Notes under the pieces: generated by a model
Told to the model about the DNA's origin: nothing
Databases searched by the model: none
The model's input: the letters and a program-made list of their open reading frames with translations, nothing else
Made by a program: the position numbers and the translations under genes
Part shown: positions 16,909-25,237 of the stretch, piece after piece
Layout: each line of letters opens with the position of its first letter
How positions within the stretch are numbered: position 1 is the first letter of the stretch
DNA from: Mycobacterium shinjukuense
GTDB lineage: Bacteria; Actinomycetota; Actinomycetes; Mycobacteriales; Mycobacteriaceae
DNA length: 64,000 bases
NCBI RefSeq assembly: GCF_010730055.1
Contig: NZ_AP022575.1
Coordinates: forward strand, 1,054,001 to 1,118,000
Direction of reading: 5' to 3'

Positions 16909-17541
16909 ATGTCGCGTCGAGCATCGGCCCTGTCTGCCTTGTTGGCCATCGCCGCCGGCGCCGTGTGGGCTGCACCCGCCGCGCGGGCCGACAACAAGCG
17001 GCTCAACGACGGCGTGGTCGCCAACGTCTACACCGTGCAACATCAGGCCGGCTGCACCAACGACGTCAAGATCAACCCGCGGCTGCAACTGGCCGCGCAA
17101 TGGCACGCCCTCGATGTGCTGCACAACCGAAACCTCAACGACGACATCGGTTCTGACGGGTCCACCCCGCAAGACCGCGCAACCGCCGCCGGCTTCCACG
17201 GCAAGGTGGCCGAAACGGTGGCGATCAATCCCGCCCTGGCGATCAGCGGCATCGAGTTGATCAACCAGTGGTATTACAACCCTTCGTATTTCGCGATCAT
17301 GTCCAATTGCGCCAACAGCCAAATCGGGGTGTGGTCGGAAAACAGCCCGGATCGCACCGTCGTGGTGGCCGTCTACGGGCAGCCCGACCGACCACCGGAT
17401 CCGGTTGCCTCGCGGGAAAACGTTCCGATCGACCCGAGCCCCGACTACGACGCCAGCGACGAGATCGAATATGGCATCAGCTGGCTCCCGTGGATCCTGC
17501 GTGGGGTGTACCCCCCGCCCGCGATGCCGCCGGGTCGATGA
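16909..17541 (+). CDS. Secreted CAP/SCP-domain protein (Rv1975 type)
   Basis: 210 residues with an N-terminal signal peptide (cleavage probably after ARA at about residue 27) and a CAP (SCP/PR-1-like) domain: VYTVQHQAGC, NPRLQLAAQWHALDVL, then AETVAIN and NSQIGVWSE. CAP proteins often bind sterols or lipids outside the cell, which would fit an Mce lipid importer (inference). The start is ATG 16909, with an AAGAAAGGGA ribosome site 5-14 bases upstream. It is the last gene of the mce3 unit, and its 3' end overlaps the converging gene by 65 bases. Confidence 0.85.
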   Translation: MSRRASALSALLAIAAGAVWAAPAARADNKRLNDGVVANVYTVQHQAGCTNDVKINPRLQLAAQWHALDVLHNRNLNDDIGSDGSTPQDRATAAGFHGKVAETVAINPALAISGIELINQWYYNPSYFAIMSNCANSQIGVWSENSPDRTVVVAVYGQPDRPPDPVASRENVPIDPSPDYDASDEIEYGISWLPWILRGVYPPPAMPPGR

Positions 17542-17899
17542 GATCGCGGAACCCCTCCGCCCGGCAGACGGATGCGCCCAGGCTTCGCACCCGCTCGGCC
17601 AATACCCTGTCCGACGTCACGACCCGAATGTCATGCGGTTGCGGGTCGGCCGCCACCAGCCGGATGATCTCATCGTCGGCGGAGTTGGCGGCAGCCTCGG
17701 GCGCATGGGCCACCTCGATCACCGTCGAGCGGATCGCGGTTGACGGTGGCCGCTCGAACACGACGGTCACCTTGTCACCCTTGACGGTGGCCCACCGGTC
17801 CAGCCGCTGCACCAGCGCGACCATCGCGCCGTGCCGATCCTGCCACCAACCGTCCGGGCGACTGCCGATCACGTTCATGGCGTCGACGATCCAGCGCAC
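17477..17899 (-). CDS. NYN/YacP-like PIN-fold putative ribonuclease (Rv1976c type)
   Basis: 140 residues beginning MRWIVDAMNVIGSRPDGWW. VDAMNVIG is the first metal-binding strand of NYN/YacP (PIN-like) RNases, with a later conserved acid in ADDEIIR and VTSDRVLAERV. It is therefore probably a small RNase of unknown target. GTG 17899 is the start (revcomp of 17897-17899). It converges on the CAP-protein gene with a 65-base overlap of coding regions. Size and position agree with Rv1976c. Confidence 0.82.
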   Translation of the reverse strand: MRWIVDAMNVIGSRPDGWWQDRHGAMVALVQRLDRWATVKGDKVTVVFERPPSTAIRSTVIEVAHAPEAAANSADDEIIRLVAADPQPHDIRVVTSDRVLAERVRSLGASVCRAEGFRDLIDPAASRAGGTPHAGSTGAS

Positions 17900-17956
17900 A
17901 CCTCACGGTACGACGATGTCGCCTCGGTGCGGGCTGTCAGCCGCGCGCCGGCACAC

Positions 17957-18235
17957 TTAGAACCAGCGACGCCACCCGGATCTCTTGGTGATGTCCTTGC
18001 GAAAGCTCTCGTAGTGTCGCTGTGCGGCTCTTTCTTCCAACGCGCCGAGGGCGTTGACCACTTCGAGGTGGGAGAGGATGAGCAGCCCGTTCAACTGCTT
18101 GAGGCGTTCCGGGCTGGCCAGCGATTCTTCGTCGCCGACATGGATGAGCAAAAAGTCACGGAGCGCCTGGCTGCCCTTCATCTGCTCCGGGACCTTGATT
18201 TCCCGCAAGATGGTGGCCATGTCGGGGTTGTTCAC
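17957..18235 (-). CDS. Small hypothetical protein
   Basis: 92 residues, start GTG 18235, with a strong ribosome site (GAAGGAGGG on the minus strand, 18241-18249). It is helical and charged, with no signal peptide or membrane segment, and ends RKDITKRSGWRRWF. I do not recognise the family. It lies between the PE-like gene (129 bases upstream) and the NYN RNase on the same strand, so the three may form a loose unit. The good ribosome site and non-repetitive sequence argue that it is real. Confidence 0.65.
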   Translation of the reverse strand: MNNPDMATILREIKVPEQMKGSQALRDFLLIHVGDEESLASPERLKQLNGLLILSHLEVVNALGALEERAAQRHYESFRKDITKRSGWRRWF

Positions 18236-18364
18236 AACATCCCTCCTTCACGATTGCCCAACAAGCGTAGGAGACCGCGCCTGCCCACCACCGTGCAGGA
18301 GAATTACGACAACATCGTCGCCGCCGACCGGCGGCCGACAAACAGCGTCCGGCCCGCGATACCG

Positions 18365-19012
18365 CTACGTCAGGCGCTCACCGGGTTGCAGCTCGACGCG
18401 GCCGTCGCGTTCGCCTTCGTCCTCGTCCGCGGGGCCGGTGGCCGAGGCCAACCCCGGCTTGGCGGCACCGCCGGCGGGGGCGCCCGCGGCACCCATCCCG
18501 CTGCCCAAGGGCGCGGCGCCACTCATCGCCGACGATCCGGCGCTGGCGGCGGCCGACGCGGTCGGCGATGAGGGCGCCTCGATCAGCTGCGACATCAACG
18601 GCGTGCGCGCCGCCGCGCCGGCTTCGCCGGGCAGCGATCCCGCGCGCAGCAGCCCAGCGCCGGTGCTCACGCCCGCTCCGCCGGCCGTCGAACGGGAAAT
18701 CGCCGCACCGCTGAACGTCAACGCGCCGGCGGCGTTGTCGTCGGCGTCCCCGTACATCCGGGCGATGTCGGTCAGCGCCGCGCCCGCCCGCATGAGTTCC
18801 TCCTGGGCCGCCGTGTTGGACGCCAGCATCGAGGCGGCTTCTTGCGCGAACGCCATGACTGCCTGCGCCGAGACCTCTTCACCGCCCGCGGGGACCAGGC
18901 CGGTCAACACCGACACCGCCGCCGTCGCACCGGCGCTGAGGCCCTGGCTACCGATGTCGATTAACTGTGAACCAATGTCGGCGGCCGCCGGGTCGTGTGA
19001 CATGGAATCCAT
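18365..19012 (-). CDS. PE-like / EspC-like type VII secretion substrate with Ala/Gly-rich tail
   Basis: 215 residues from ATG 19012, which has an AGGAG ribosome site; a longer frame to 19228 lacks one. The first ~105 residues look like a PE or EspC-type helical hairpin: LVPAGGEEVSAQAVMAFAQ resembles the PE consensus VPAAADEVSAL..AQFA, and MYGDADDNAA gives the Y-x-x-x-D export motif of ESX substrates. The rest is Ala/Gly/Ser-rich low complexity ending in an acidic stretch. PE proteins normally pair with a PPE neighbour; none is visible here, so this may be an orphan substrate or pair with a distant gene. Probably cell-surface or secreted. Confidence 0.65.
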   Translation of the reverse strand: MDSMSHDPAAADIGSQLIDIGSQGLSAGATAAVSVLTGLVPAGGEEVSAQAVMAFAQEAASMLASNTAAQEELMRAGAALTDIARMYGDADDNAAGALTFSGAAISRSTAGGAGVSTGAGLLRAGSLPGEAGAAARTPLMSQLIEAPSSPTASAAASAGSSAMSGAAPLGSGMGAAGAPAGGAAKPGLASATGPADEDEGERDGRVELQPGERLT

Positions 19013-19297
19013 GGCGTGCTGCTCCTGTGTCTTTGTGCGCGGACACAACCCTTGGTCATGACCGGTACCAACCAAACGCCCGCGACGCGACAACCGCCGC
19101 AAACTCCGATCCGGGCGCGCTGGACGATGAGACAATTCTAGCCCCGCTATCAAGTTAGCCAACCCGCTAATATCCGCCTCACGAGCCTCAGAAGTCACTT
19201 GAGTCACTCGGCTTGGCCGACACCTCACAGATGCGTCAACAGCCGCCCGGCAAACTCCTCGGGATGCGCTCGATGGATGAACTGCCCTTCATATCGT

Positions 19298-20620
19298 CTA
19301 ACGCCGCGCGGCGGCGTTGGCCGCGGCCTGAGCCCGCCGGAGCAGCGTCGCGACATCGCCGCGGCCGAGGAACATTTCGTCGAAATACGGCTGCAGAGCC
19401 TCGTTGCCGGCCGCAAAGCCGGCACCGCCCGGGGCCGGCATGCGGGGTCCGTTGAGCACCGCAAAGAACGGTGTGACGTCGACGCCGTTGGCTTTCCAGT
19501 AGTCGAAGTACACCGGCTGGGCCGACAGCACCGCGGGGATGGCCGCGCCGTGGCGGCCCAGATATGCGTTGCCCGCGCTGCTGCCCATCCAAGCCAGTAC
19601 CTGACGCACCGCGTCGGGGTGCTTGGACGCCGAATTACCTGCTGCCGCAATGCCGTTGGTGACACTCACCCGGCCTTTGGGGCCGGCGGGCATCATCGCC
19701 ACTCCCCAACGGAAGGTCGCATCCCGGGCCACCGCCGCGAGATTGTATGTGCCGGACTGGAATAGCGCCATCTTGCCGGCCAGGAACTGGTTGCGGGAGA
19801 AATCGCCGTTGTCGTTGGTGTCGGAGGCCGGCGGCGCGACATGATCGTCGTTGATCAGGCCGACCAGATAACGGAACGCGTCGACCGCCTCGGGGTTGTC
19901 GAACGCGAATTCGTCGTGACGCTGGAACACGCCGCCGGCCGAGCCGATGTAGTTGAGGTAGATGCCCTGCGGGTCGTTGGCCGCGTTGTATCCCCACTGG
20001 CGGACCCGTCTTTCGTCGAAACCCGCTGTGCCCGCAGGGTGTCCGTCGGCGTCGACGGTGAGCCGGGCCAGCAGGGGGCGCAGCGTGTCGTCGCCGTCGG
20101 GGCTCCATCGCAGGTCGTCCAGCTCGGCAGGGTCCACGCCGGCGGCGGCCAGCAGGTCCGCGTTGTAGAACACCGCGATCCCGGCGTCGGTCAGCTGCGG
20201 CACCCCCCACAACACGCCGCCTCGGCTGAACTGATCGACCACCGCCGGTTCCCAGTCGCAGGTGTCGGCGTCGATGCGCATCAACCGGCCGCCATCGGCG
20301 TAGGCGGCGAGGTAGGCGTTGGACAGCCAGAAGATGTCGTCCGCGCTGCCTCCGGCCACGTCGGTGCGCAGGGTGTCGAAGTAGGTGGAATAGGCGACCA
20401 GGTTGATGCGCACCTCGATGTGGGGATGCGACCGGCTGAAGGCGTCGAACGATTGCCGGTAGGCCGACGCGATCACCGGCGCCCACAGCCGCACCGTCAC
20501 CACGGTCGTGCCGCCGCTGGACTCGCCCGCGCGGTTCAACACCACCGCCGTCGCCGCCAACAGCATCGAGACCAGCACAAGCGCCCCGGCGACCAGCGTG
20601 GAAAAGCGGGGGCGGCTCAT
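19298..20620 (-). CDS. uspC: UspC, periplasmic sugar-binding protein of ABC importer
   Basis: 440 residues: signal peptide/anchor (about 9-30), then a type I-like extracellular solute-binding fold (SBP_bac_1), with VRLWAPVIASAYRQSFDAF near the N-terminus and later NQFLAGKMALFQSGTYNL, typical of sugar-binding proteins. M. tuberculosis UspC (Rv2318, same length) is reported to bind amino-sugars. The start ATG 20620 overlaps the uspB stop (ATGA); upstream extension to 20827 is uspB shadow. It is the third gene of the minus-strand operon uspA-uspB-uspC. No ATPase gene is present, so a shared ATPase must energise it. Confidence 0.93.
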   Translation of the reverse strand: MSRPRFSTLVAGALVLVSMLLAATAVVLNRAGESSGGTTVVTVRLWAPVIASAYRQSFDAFSRSHPHIEVRINLVAYSTYFDTLRTDVAGGSADDIFWLSNAYLAAYADGGRLMRIDADTCDWEPAVVDQFSRGGVLWGVPQLTDAGIAVFYNADLLAAAGVDPAELDDLRWSPDGDDTLRPLLARLTVDADGHPAGTAGFDERRVRQWGYNAANDPQGIYLNYIGSAGGVFQRHDEFAFDNPEAVDAFRYLVGLINDDHVAPPASDTNDNGDFSRNQFLAGKMALFQSGTYNLAAVARDATFRWGVAMMPAGPKGRVSVTNGIAAAGNSASKHPDAVRQVLAWMGSSAGNAYLGRHGAAIPAVLSAQPVYFDYWKANGVDVTPFFAVLNGPRMPAPGGAGFAAGNEALQPYFDEMFLGRGDVATLLRRAQAAANAAARR

Positions 20621-21438
20621 TTGAGCCCCGACACGACGATCGAGGAGACGATGTGCCGCTGGGCGGCGACGAAGAGCACGATCAGCGGCACGATCGCGAC
20701 CGTGGTCGCGGCCATCACCAGCGTCCACTGGGCGTTGAACCGCGACTGCAGGTCGGCGGTGGCCACCGTCAGCACCCGCCACTTGCGGCCGCTGGTGATC
20801 ACCAGCGGCCACATGAAGTTGTTCCACTGCGAGACCACGGTGATCAGCGTCAGCGTGGCCAGCACCGGGCGGCTGGACGGGATCACCACGTGCACGAGCA
20901 CGTCCAGGGTGTTGGCGCCGTCCAGGCGTGCGGCGTTGATCAAGTCGTTCGGGATCAGTCGAAAGTGCTCGCGCAACAAGAAGATCGCATAGGGGGAACC
21001 AAACATGAAGGGCAGCACCAGGGCCCAGAACGTGTTGCGCAGACCCAGCTGCGCCATCATCAGATACAGCGGCACCACCGTGACCGTCGCCGGCACCATC
21101 AACGTCGCAATGTAGACCCAGAACAACGCGTCGCGTCCGGGAAACCGCAACCGGGCGAACGCGTAGCCGGAAAGCACCGAAAACGTCAGCTGGCCCAGCA
21201 GAATCACCGCCGTCATCAGCGCCGTCACCGCCGCCGCCCGGCCAAAGCCGGCGCCGGCCAGGTCGGTGTAGTTGTCCAAGGTGGGCGGCCGCGGCAACTG
21301 CAGCGGGGTGCCCGTCGCGAACTGGTGCGCGGACGTGAACGAGGTCAGCAAGCCGAGCACGAACGGCAGCAAGGTGATCACCGCGCCCAGCAACAGGCAG
21401 GCGTAGATGACCGGGTTGGACACGCTACGTGAGCTCAT
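20617..21438 (-). CDS. uspB: UspB, sugar ABC transporter permease
   Basis: 273 residues with six predicted membrane helices and the binding-protein-dependent permease (EAA) loop NDLINAARLDGANTLDVLVH, which contacts the ATPase. ATG 21438 overlaps the uspA 3' end by 14 bases; it is preferred over the codon at 21474 because it gives the expected UspB length. Together with UspA it forms the transmembrane channel of the importer. Matches Rv2317. Confidence 0.93.
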   Translation of the reverse strand: MSSRSVSNPVIYACLLLGAVITLLPFVLGLLTSFTSAHQFATGTPLQLPRPPTLDNYTDLAGAGFGRAAAVTALMTAVILLGQLTFSVLSGYAFARLRFPGRDALFWVYIATLMVPATVTVVPLYLMMAQLGLRNTFWALVLPFMFGSPYAIFLLREHFRLIPNDLINAARLDGANTLDVLVHVVIPSSRPVLATLTLITVVSQWNNFMWPLVITSGRKWRVLTVATADLQSRFNAQWTLVMAATTVAIVPLIVLFVAAQRHIVSSIVVSGLK

Positions 21439-22297
21439 AGCTGATCCGCCGGCGGAAATACACGTGCTGGACAATGGTGACGCCGACGAGGATGACGAAC
21501 AGCACCACCGCCATCACCGACGCGCGCCCGATGGCCGCCGAACCGAACGCCTCGGCGTAGATGCGGTGCGCCACCAGGTCGGTGCGGCCCTGAGGCCCGC
21601 CGCCGGTCAGCGCGTAGACGATGTCGAAAATTTGTGCGGCACTGACGATCCCGGTGACCAGCACGAAGAACGTCGTCGGCCGCAGCATCGGCAGGGTGAT
21701 GCGCCAGAACCGCTGCCAAGCGTTGGCGCCGTCGGTGCGGGCGGCGGCGTGGATGTCGTCGGGGATGGCCAGCAGGCCCGCCAGGAACGACAACGAGACA
21801 TATCCGACGTTGGTCCACACGACGACGGCGGCAACCACCGGCAGGGCCAGGTCGGGATTGGTCAGCCATTCGATGCGACGCCCCAGCAGCGCGCTGATGG
21901 CGCCGTCGGTGGGCGCCAGGATCCAGCGCCACATCACCGCGATCGCCAGCGGGGCGCAGATCCACGGCAGGACGTAGAGCGTGCGGAAGAAGGTGGTGCC
22001 CGGCAGCCCGCGGGTCAACAGCAGCGCGGCGCCCAGCCCGAGCATCGTCTGCGCGGGAACCACGATCGCCACGAAGACCGCGGTCACCACCAGCGAGTCG
22101 CCGAAGCCGGAGTCGGCCAGCACCGATCGCCAGTTGGCCAGCCCGACGTAGCGCAGCGGGCCCAGCAGGTCCCAGCGGTACAGGCTGAGCCAGACCACCA
22201 CGAGTATCGGCAGCACCAAGAAGGTGACCACGCCGAACAGGCTGGGAGCGAGCAGGGCGTAGGCCAGAGCGGTGGTTCGGCGTGGCGCGTCGCTCAT
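21425..22297 (-). CDS. uspA: UspA, sugar ABC transporter permease
   Basis: 290 residues with six membrane helices and an EAA loop IHAAARTDGANAWQRFWRITL. The first membrane segment is TALAYALLAPSLFGVVTFLV. The start is ATG 22297; the frame remains open for another 1.5 kb on this strand, but that is antisense to the tldD gene. First gene of uspABC. The 33 bases between its start and the GTG of the divergent tldD hold both promoters, so the -10/-35 elements must overlap coding sequence or each other. Matches Rv2316. Confidence 0.93.
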   Translation of the reverse strand: MSDAPRRTTALAYALLAPSLFGVVTFLVLPILVVVWLSLYRWDLLGPLRYVGLANWRSVLADSGFGDSLVVTAVFVAIVVPAQTMLGLGAALLLTRGLPGTTFFRTLYVLPWICAPLAIAVMWRWILAPTDGAISALLGRRIEWLTNPDLALPVVAAVVVWTNVGYVSLSFLAGLLAIPDDIHAAARTDGANAWQRFWRITLPMLRPTTFFVLVTGIVSAAQIFDIVYALTGGGPQGRTDLVAHRIYAEAFGSAAIGRASVMAVVLFVILVGVTIVQHVYFRRRISYELT

Positions 22298-22330
22298 GGA
22301 TGTATTAAAGCGGGTCGTTACGGTGTAGCC

Positions 22331-23848
22331 GTGACACCGAAGCGGGGGATCGATGCCGACTTCCTGGACCTGCCGCGCCACCAGTTGGCCGACGCCGCGC
22401 TGTCGGCGGCCAGCGCGGCCGGGGCCAGCCACGCCGACGTGCGGATTCACCGCATCAGCAGCGAGATCATCCAGCTGCGCGACGGTGAGCTGGAGACCGC
22501 GGTGCTCAGCCGCGAGCTCGGTCTGGCGGTCCGGGTGATCGTCGCCGGCACGTGGGGATTCGCCTCGCACGCCGAACTGTCGCCGCACGCCGCAGCGGCC
22601 ACCGCACGCCGCGCGGTGCACGTGGCCACCGTGCTGGCGCCGCTGAACAAGGAGCGCATCACGCTGGCGCCGGAGCCGGTGTACACCGATGCCACCTGGG
22701 TGTCGAACTACCGGATCGACCCGTTCGACATCCCCGCGGCCGACAAGATCGCCGTCCTCGGCGACTACTCCGCCCGGCTGCTGGACGCCGACGGCGTCGA
22801 CCATGTGTCGGCCGGTTTGACGTCGGTGAAGGAGCAGACGTTCTACGCCGATACCTTCGGATCCTCGATTACCCAGCAGCGGGTGCGGGTGATGCCCTCC
22901 CTGGAGGCGGTGACCGTCGACGCCCAGGCGGGCAGCTTCGACTCGATGCGCACCCTGGCCCCGCCGACCGCGCGAGGATGGGAAGCGGTGGCCGGCGACG
23001 AGGTGTGGAACTGGACCGATGAGCTCGCCGAGCTGCCGTCGCTGCTGGCCGAGAAGGTCAGGGCGCCCAGCGTGATGCCCGGGCCCACCGACCTGGTGAT
23101 CGACCCGACCAACCTGTGGCTGACCATCCACGAATCCATTGGCCACGCAACCGAATACGACCGCGCGATCGGATACGAAGCGGCCTACGCGGGAACGTCG
23201 TTCGCCACTCCGGACAAACTCGGCAGCTTGCGCTACGGCTCCCCGGTGATGAACGTGACCGCCGACCGTACCGTCGAATTCGGTTTGGCTACAGTCGGTT
23301 ACGACGACGAGGGAGTGGCCGCGCAAAGCTGGGACCTGGTGCGTGACGGGGTGTTCGTGGGCTATCAACTCGACCGGGTGTTCGCCTTGCGGCTCGGGCA
23401 GCAGCGCTCCAACGGCTGCTCCTACGCCGACTCGCCGCACCATGTCCCGATCCAGCGGATGGCCAACGTTTCGCTGCAACCCGGCACCGACGACCTCACC
23501 ACGGCGGACCTGATCGGCAGGGTCGACGACGGCATCTACGTCGTCGGGGACAAGTCGTGGTCGATCGACATGCAGCGCTACAACTTCCAGTTCACCGGGC
23601 AGCGGTTCTTCCGGATCCGCGACGGGCAGCTGTACGGCCAGTTGCGCGACGTCGCGTATCAGGCCACCACCACCGATTTCTGGAATTCCATGGAAGCCGT
23701 CGGCGGCCCGTCCACCTTCCGGCTGGGTGGCGCGATGAACTGCGGCAAGGCCCAACCCGGCCAGGTGGCCGCCGTCAGCCACGGCTGTCCGTCGGCGCTG
23801 TTCCGCGGCGTCAACGTGCTCAACACCCGTACCGAGGGCGGCCGATGA
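22331..23848 (+). CDS. tldD: TldD-family metalloprotease subunit (Rv2315c type)
   Basis: 505 residues from GTG 22331. The TldD zinc motif HExxxH is present at His267-Glu268 and His272 (HESIGHATE), so this is the catalytic subunit of a TldD/TldE pair. These heterodimers degrade unfolded peptides or process modified peptides; the local substrate is unknown. ATGA overlap with the next gene shows tight coupling. Divergent from uspABC with 33 bases between starts. Length agrees with Rv2315c. Confidence 0.9.
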   Translation: MTPKRGIDADFLDLPRHQLADAALSAASAAGASHADVRIHRISSEIIQLRDGELETAVLSRELGLAVRVIVAGTWGFASHAELSPHAAAATARRAVHVATVLAPLNKERITLAPEPVYTDATWVSNYRIDPFDIPAADKIAVLGDYSARLLDADGVDHVSAGLTSVKEQTFYADTFGSSITQQRVRVMPSLEAVTVDAQAGSFDSMRTLAPPTARGWEAVAGDEVWNWTDELAELPSLLAEKVRAPSVMPGPTDLVIDPTNLWLTIHESIGHATEYDRAIGYEAAYAGTSFATPDKLGSLRYGSPVMNVTADRTVEFGLATVGYDDEGVAAQSWDLVRDGVFVGYQLDRVFALRLGQQRSNGCSYADSPHHVPIQRMANVSLQPGTDDLTTADLIGRVDDGIYVVGDKSWSIDMQRYNFQFTGQRFFRIRDGQLYGQLRDVAYQATTTDFWNSMEAVGGPSTFRLGGAMNCGKAQPGQVAAVSHGCPSALFRGVNVLNTRTEGGR

Positions 23849-25218
23849 TCACCCCGCAGCACCTGGTGAACCTCGTCCTGCAGGAGGCGGCAAAAGCGGG
23901 CCGGGCCGACGAGACCATGGTGCTGGTCACCGACCGGATGCAGGCCACGCTGCGCTGGGCGGGCAACACGATGACCACCAACGGCATCGCGGTGAGTCGT
24001 GGTCTGACGGTGATTTCTATTGTCCGCCAGGGTGATAGCGCGTTCGTCGGCTCGGTGGTCTCCGCCGAAGTGGACCCGGCGGTGATCCCCGGACTGGTGG
24101 CGGCGTCGCAGCAGGCGGCCCGCTGCGCGCCGGAAGCCGGCGACGCCGCGCCGTTGATCGGCGACGGCGGGGAGCCGGCCGACTGGGATGCGCCGATACC
24201 CGGCACCGGGCCGGAGGTTTTCAACGGTGTCGTCGGCAGGCTGAACCGGGCGTTCCGCGGCCCCGACCGGCTGTTCGGCTATGCGCACCACAGCGTCGCG
24301 ACGACGTTCCTGGCGTCCTCGACGGGGCTGCGCCGGCGCTACACCCAGCCCGCCGGCGCCATCGAGATCAACGCCAAACGCGGCGACGCCAGCGTATGGA
24401 CGGGCGTGGGCACGCCCGATTTCGTCGACGTGCCAACCGATTCGCTGCTCGGCGAGCTGTCGATGAAGCTGGGGTGGGCGGAGCGCACCGTCGAGTTGCC
24501 GGCGGGACGGTACGAGACGATCATGCCGCCGTCGACGGTGGCCGACCTGATGATCTCCCTGGGCTGGTCGATGGCCGGCCGGGGGGCGCAGGAGGGCCGG
24601 ACCGCGTTCTCGGCGCCCGGCGGCGGAACCCGGGTGGGCGAGCGGCTCACCGACTTGCCGCTGACGCTGTTCTCCGATCCGATGGCGCCCGGCCTGGCGT
24701 GTACGCCGTTCGTGGCGGTGAGCAACTCCTCGGAGACACAGTCGGTGTTCGACAACGGGATGGAGATCGCCCACGTGGAGTGGATCCGCGACGGGGTGAT
24801 CAACGCGCTGGCCTATCCGCGGGCCACGGCCGCCAAATTCGACGCCCCGGTCGCGGTCGCCGCCGACAACCTGGTGATGACGGGCGGGTCGACCGAGCTG
24901 GCCGACATGATCGCGGCCACCGAGCGCGGGTTGTTGCTGACCACGCTGTGGTACATCCGCGAGGTCGACCCCACCACGCTGCTGCTCACCGGGCTGACCC
25001 GCGACGGCGTCTACCTCATCGAAGACGGCGAGGTGACCGCGGCCGTCAACAACTTCCGGTTCAACGAGAGCCCGCTGGATCTGCTGCGGCGGGCCACCGA
25101 GGCCGGTGTCAGCGAGACGACCCTGCCGCGGGAATGGGGGGATTGGGCGACACGGGCGGCGATGCCGTCGCTGCGGATACCGGACTTTCACATGTCCTCG
25201 GTCAGCCAGGCGCAGTAA
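23845..25218 (+). CDS. pmbA: TldE/PmbA-family protein (Rv2314c type)
   Basis: 457 residues of the TldE/PmbA type. It lacks the HExxxH motif seen in the preceding gene, as expected for the non-catalytic partner. Family features include NNFRFNESPLDLL near the C-terminus and a central VELPAGRYETIMPPSTVADL. It begins at ATG 23845 inside the end of tldD. With TldD it should form a hexameric or heterodimeric protease cavity. It converges on the P-type ATPase gene with only 19 bases between stops. Confidence 0.88.
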   Translation: MITPQHLVNLVLQEAAKAGRADETMVLVTDRMQATLRWAGNTMTTNGIAVSRGLTVISIVRQGDSAFVGSVVSAEVDPAVIPGLVAASQQAARCAPEAGDAAPLIGDGGEPADWDAPIPGTGPEVFNGVVGRLNRAFRGPDRLFGYAHHSVATTFLASSTGLRRRYTQPAGAIEINAKRGDASVWTGVGTPDFVDVPTDSLLGELSMKLGWAERTVELPAGRYETIMPPSTVADLMISLGWSMAGRGAQEGRTAFSAPGGGTRVGERLTDLPLTLFSDPMAPGLACTPFVAVSNSSETQSVFDNGMEIAHVEWIRDGVINALAYPRATAAKFDAPVAVAADNLVMTGGSTELADMIAATERGLLLTTLWYIREVDPTTLLLTGLTRDGVYLIEDGEVTAAVNNFRFNESPLDLLRRATEAGVSETTLPREWGDWATRAAMPSLRIPDFHMSSVSQAQ

Positions 25219-25237
25219 TGCGGCCGAACAGCCGCCG

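Noticed and set aside
22298..23782. Upstream extension of uspA on the minus strand (785 codons in total)
   Set aside because: It is antisense to tldD, and the protein from ATG 22297 has the exact length and start expected for UspA.
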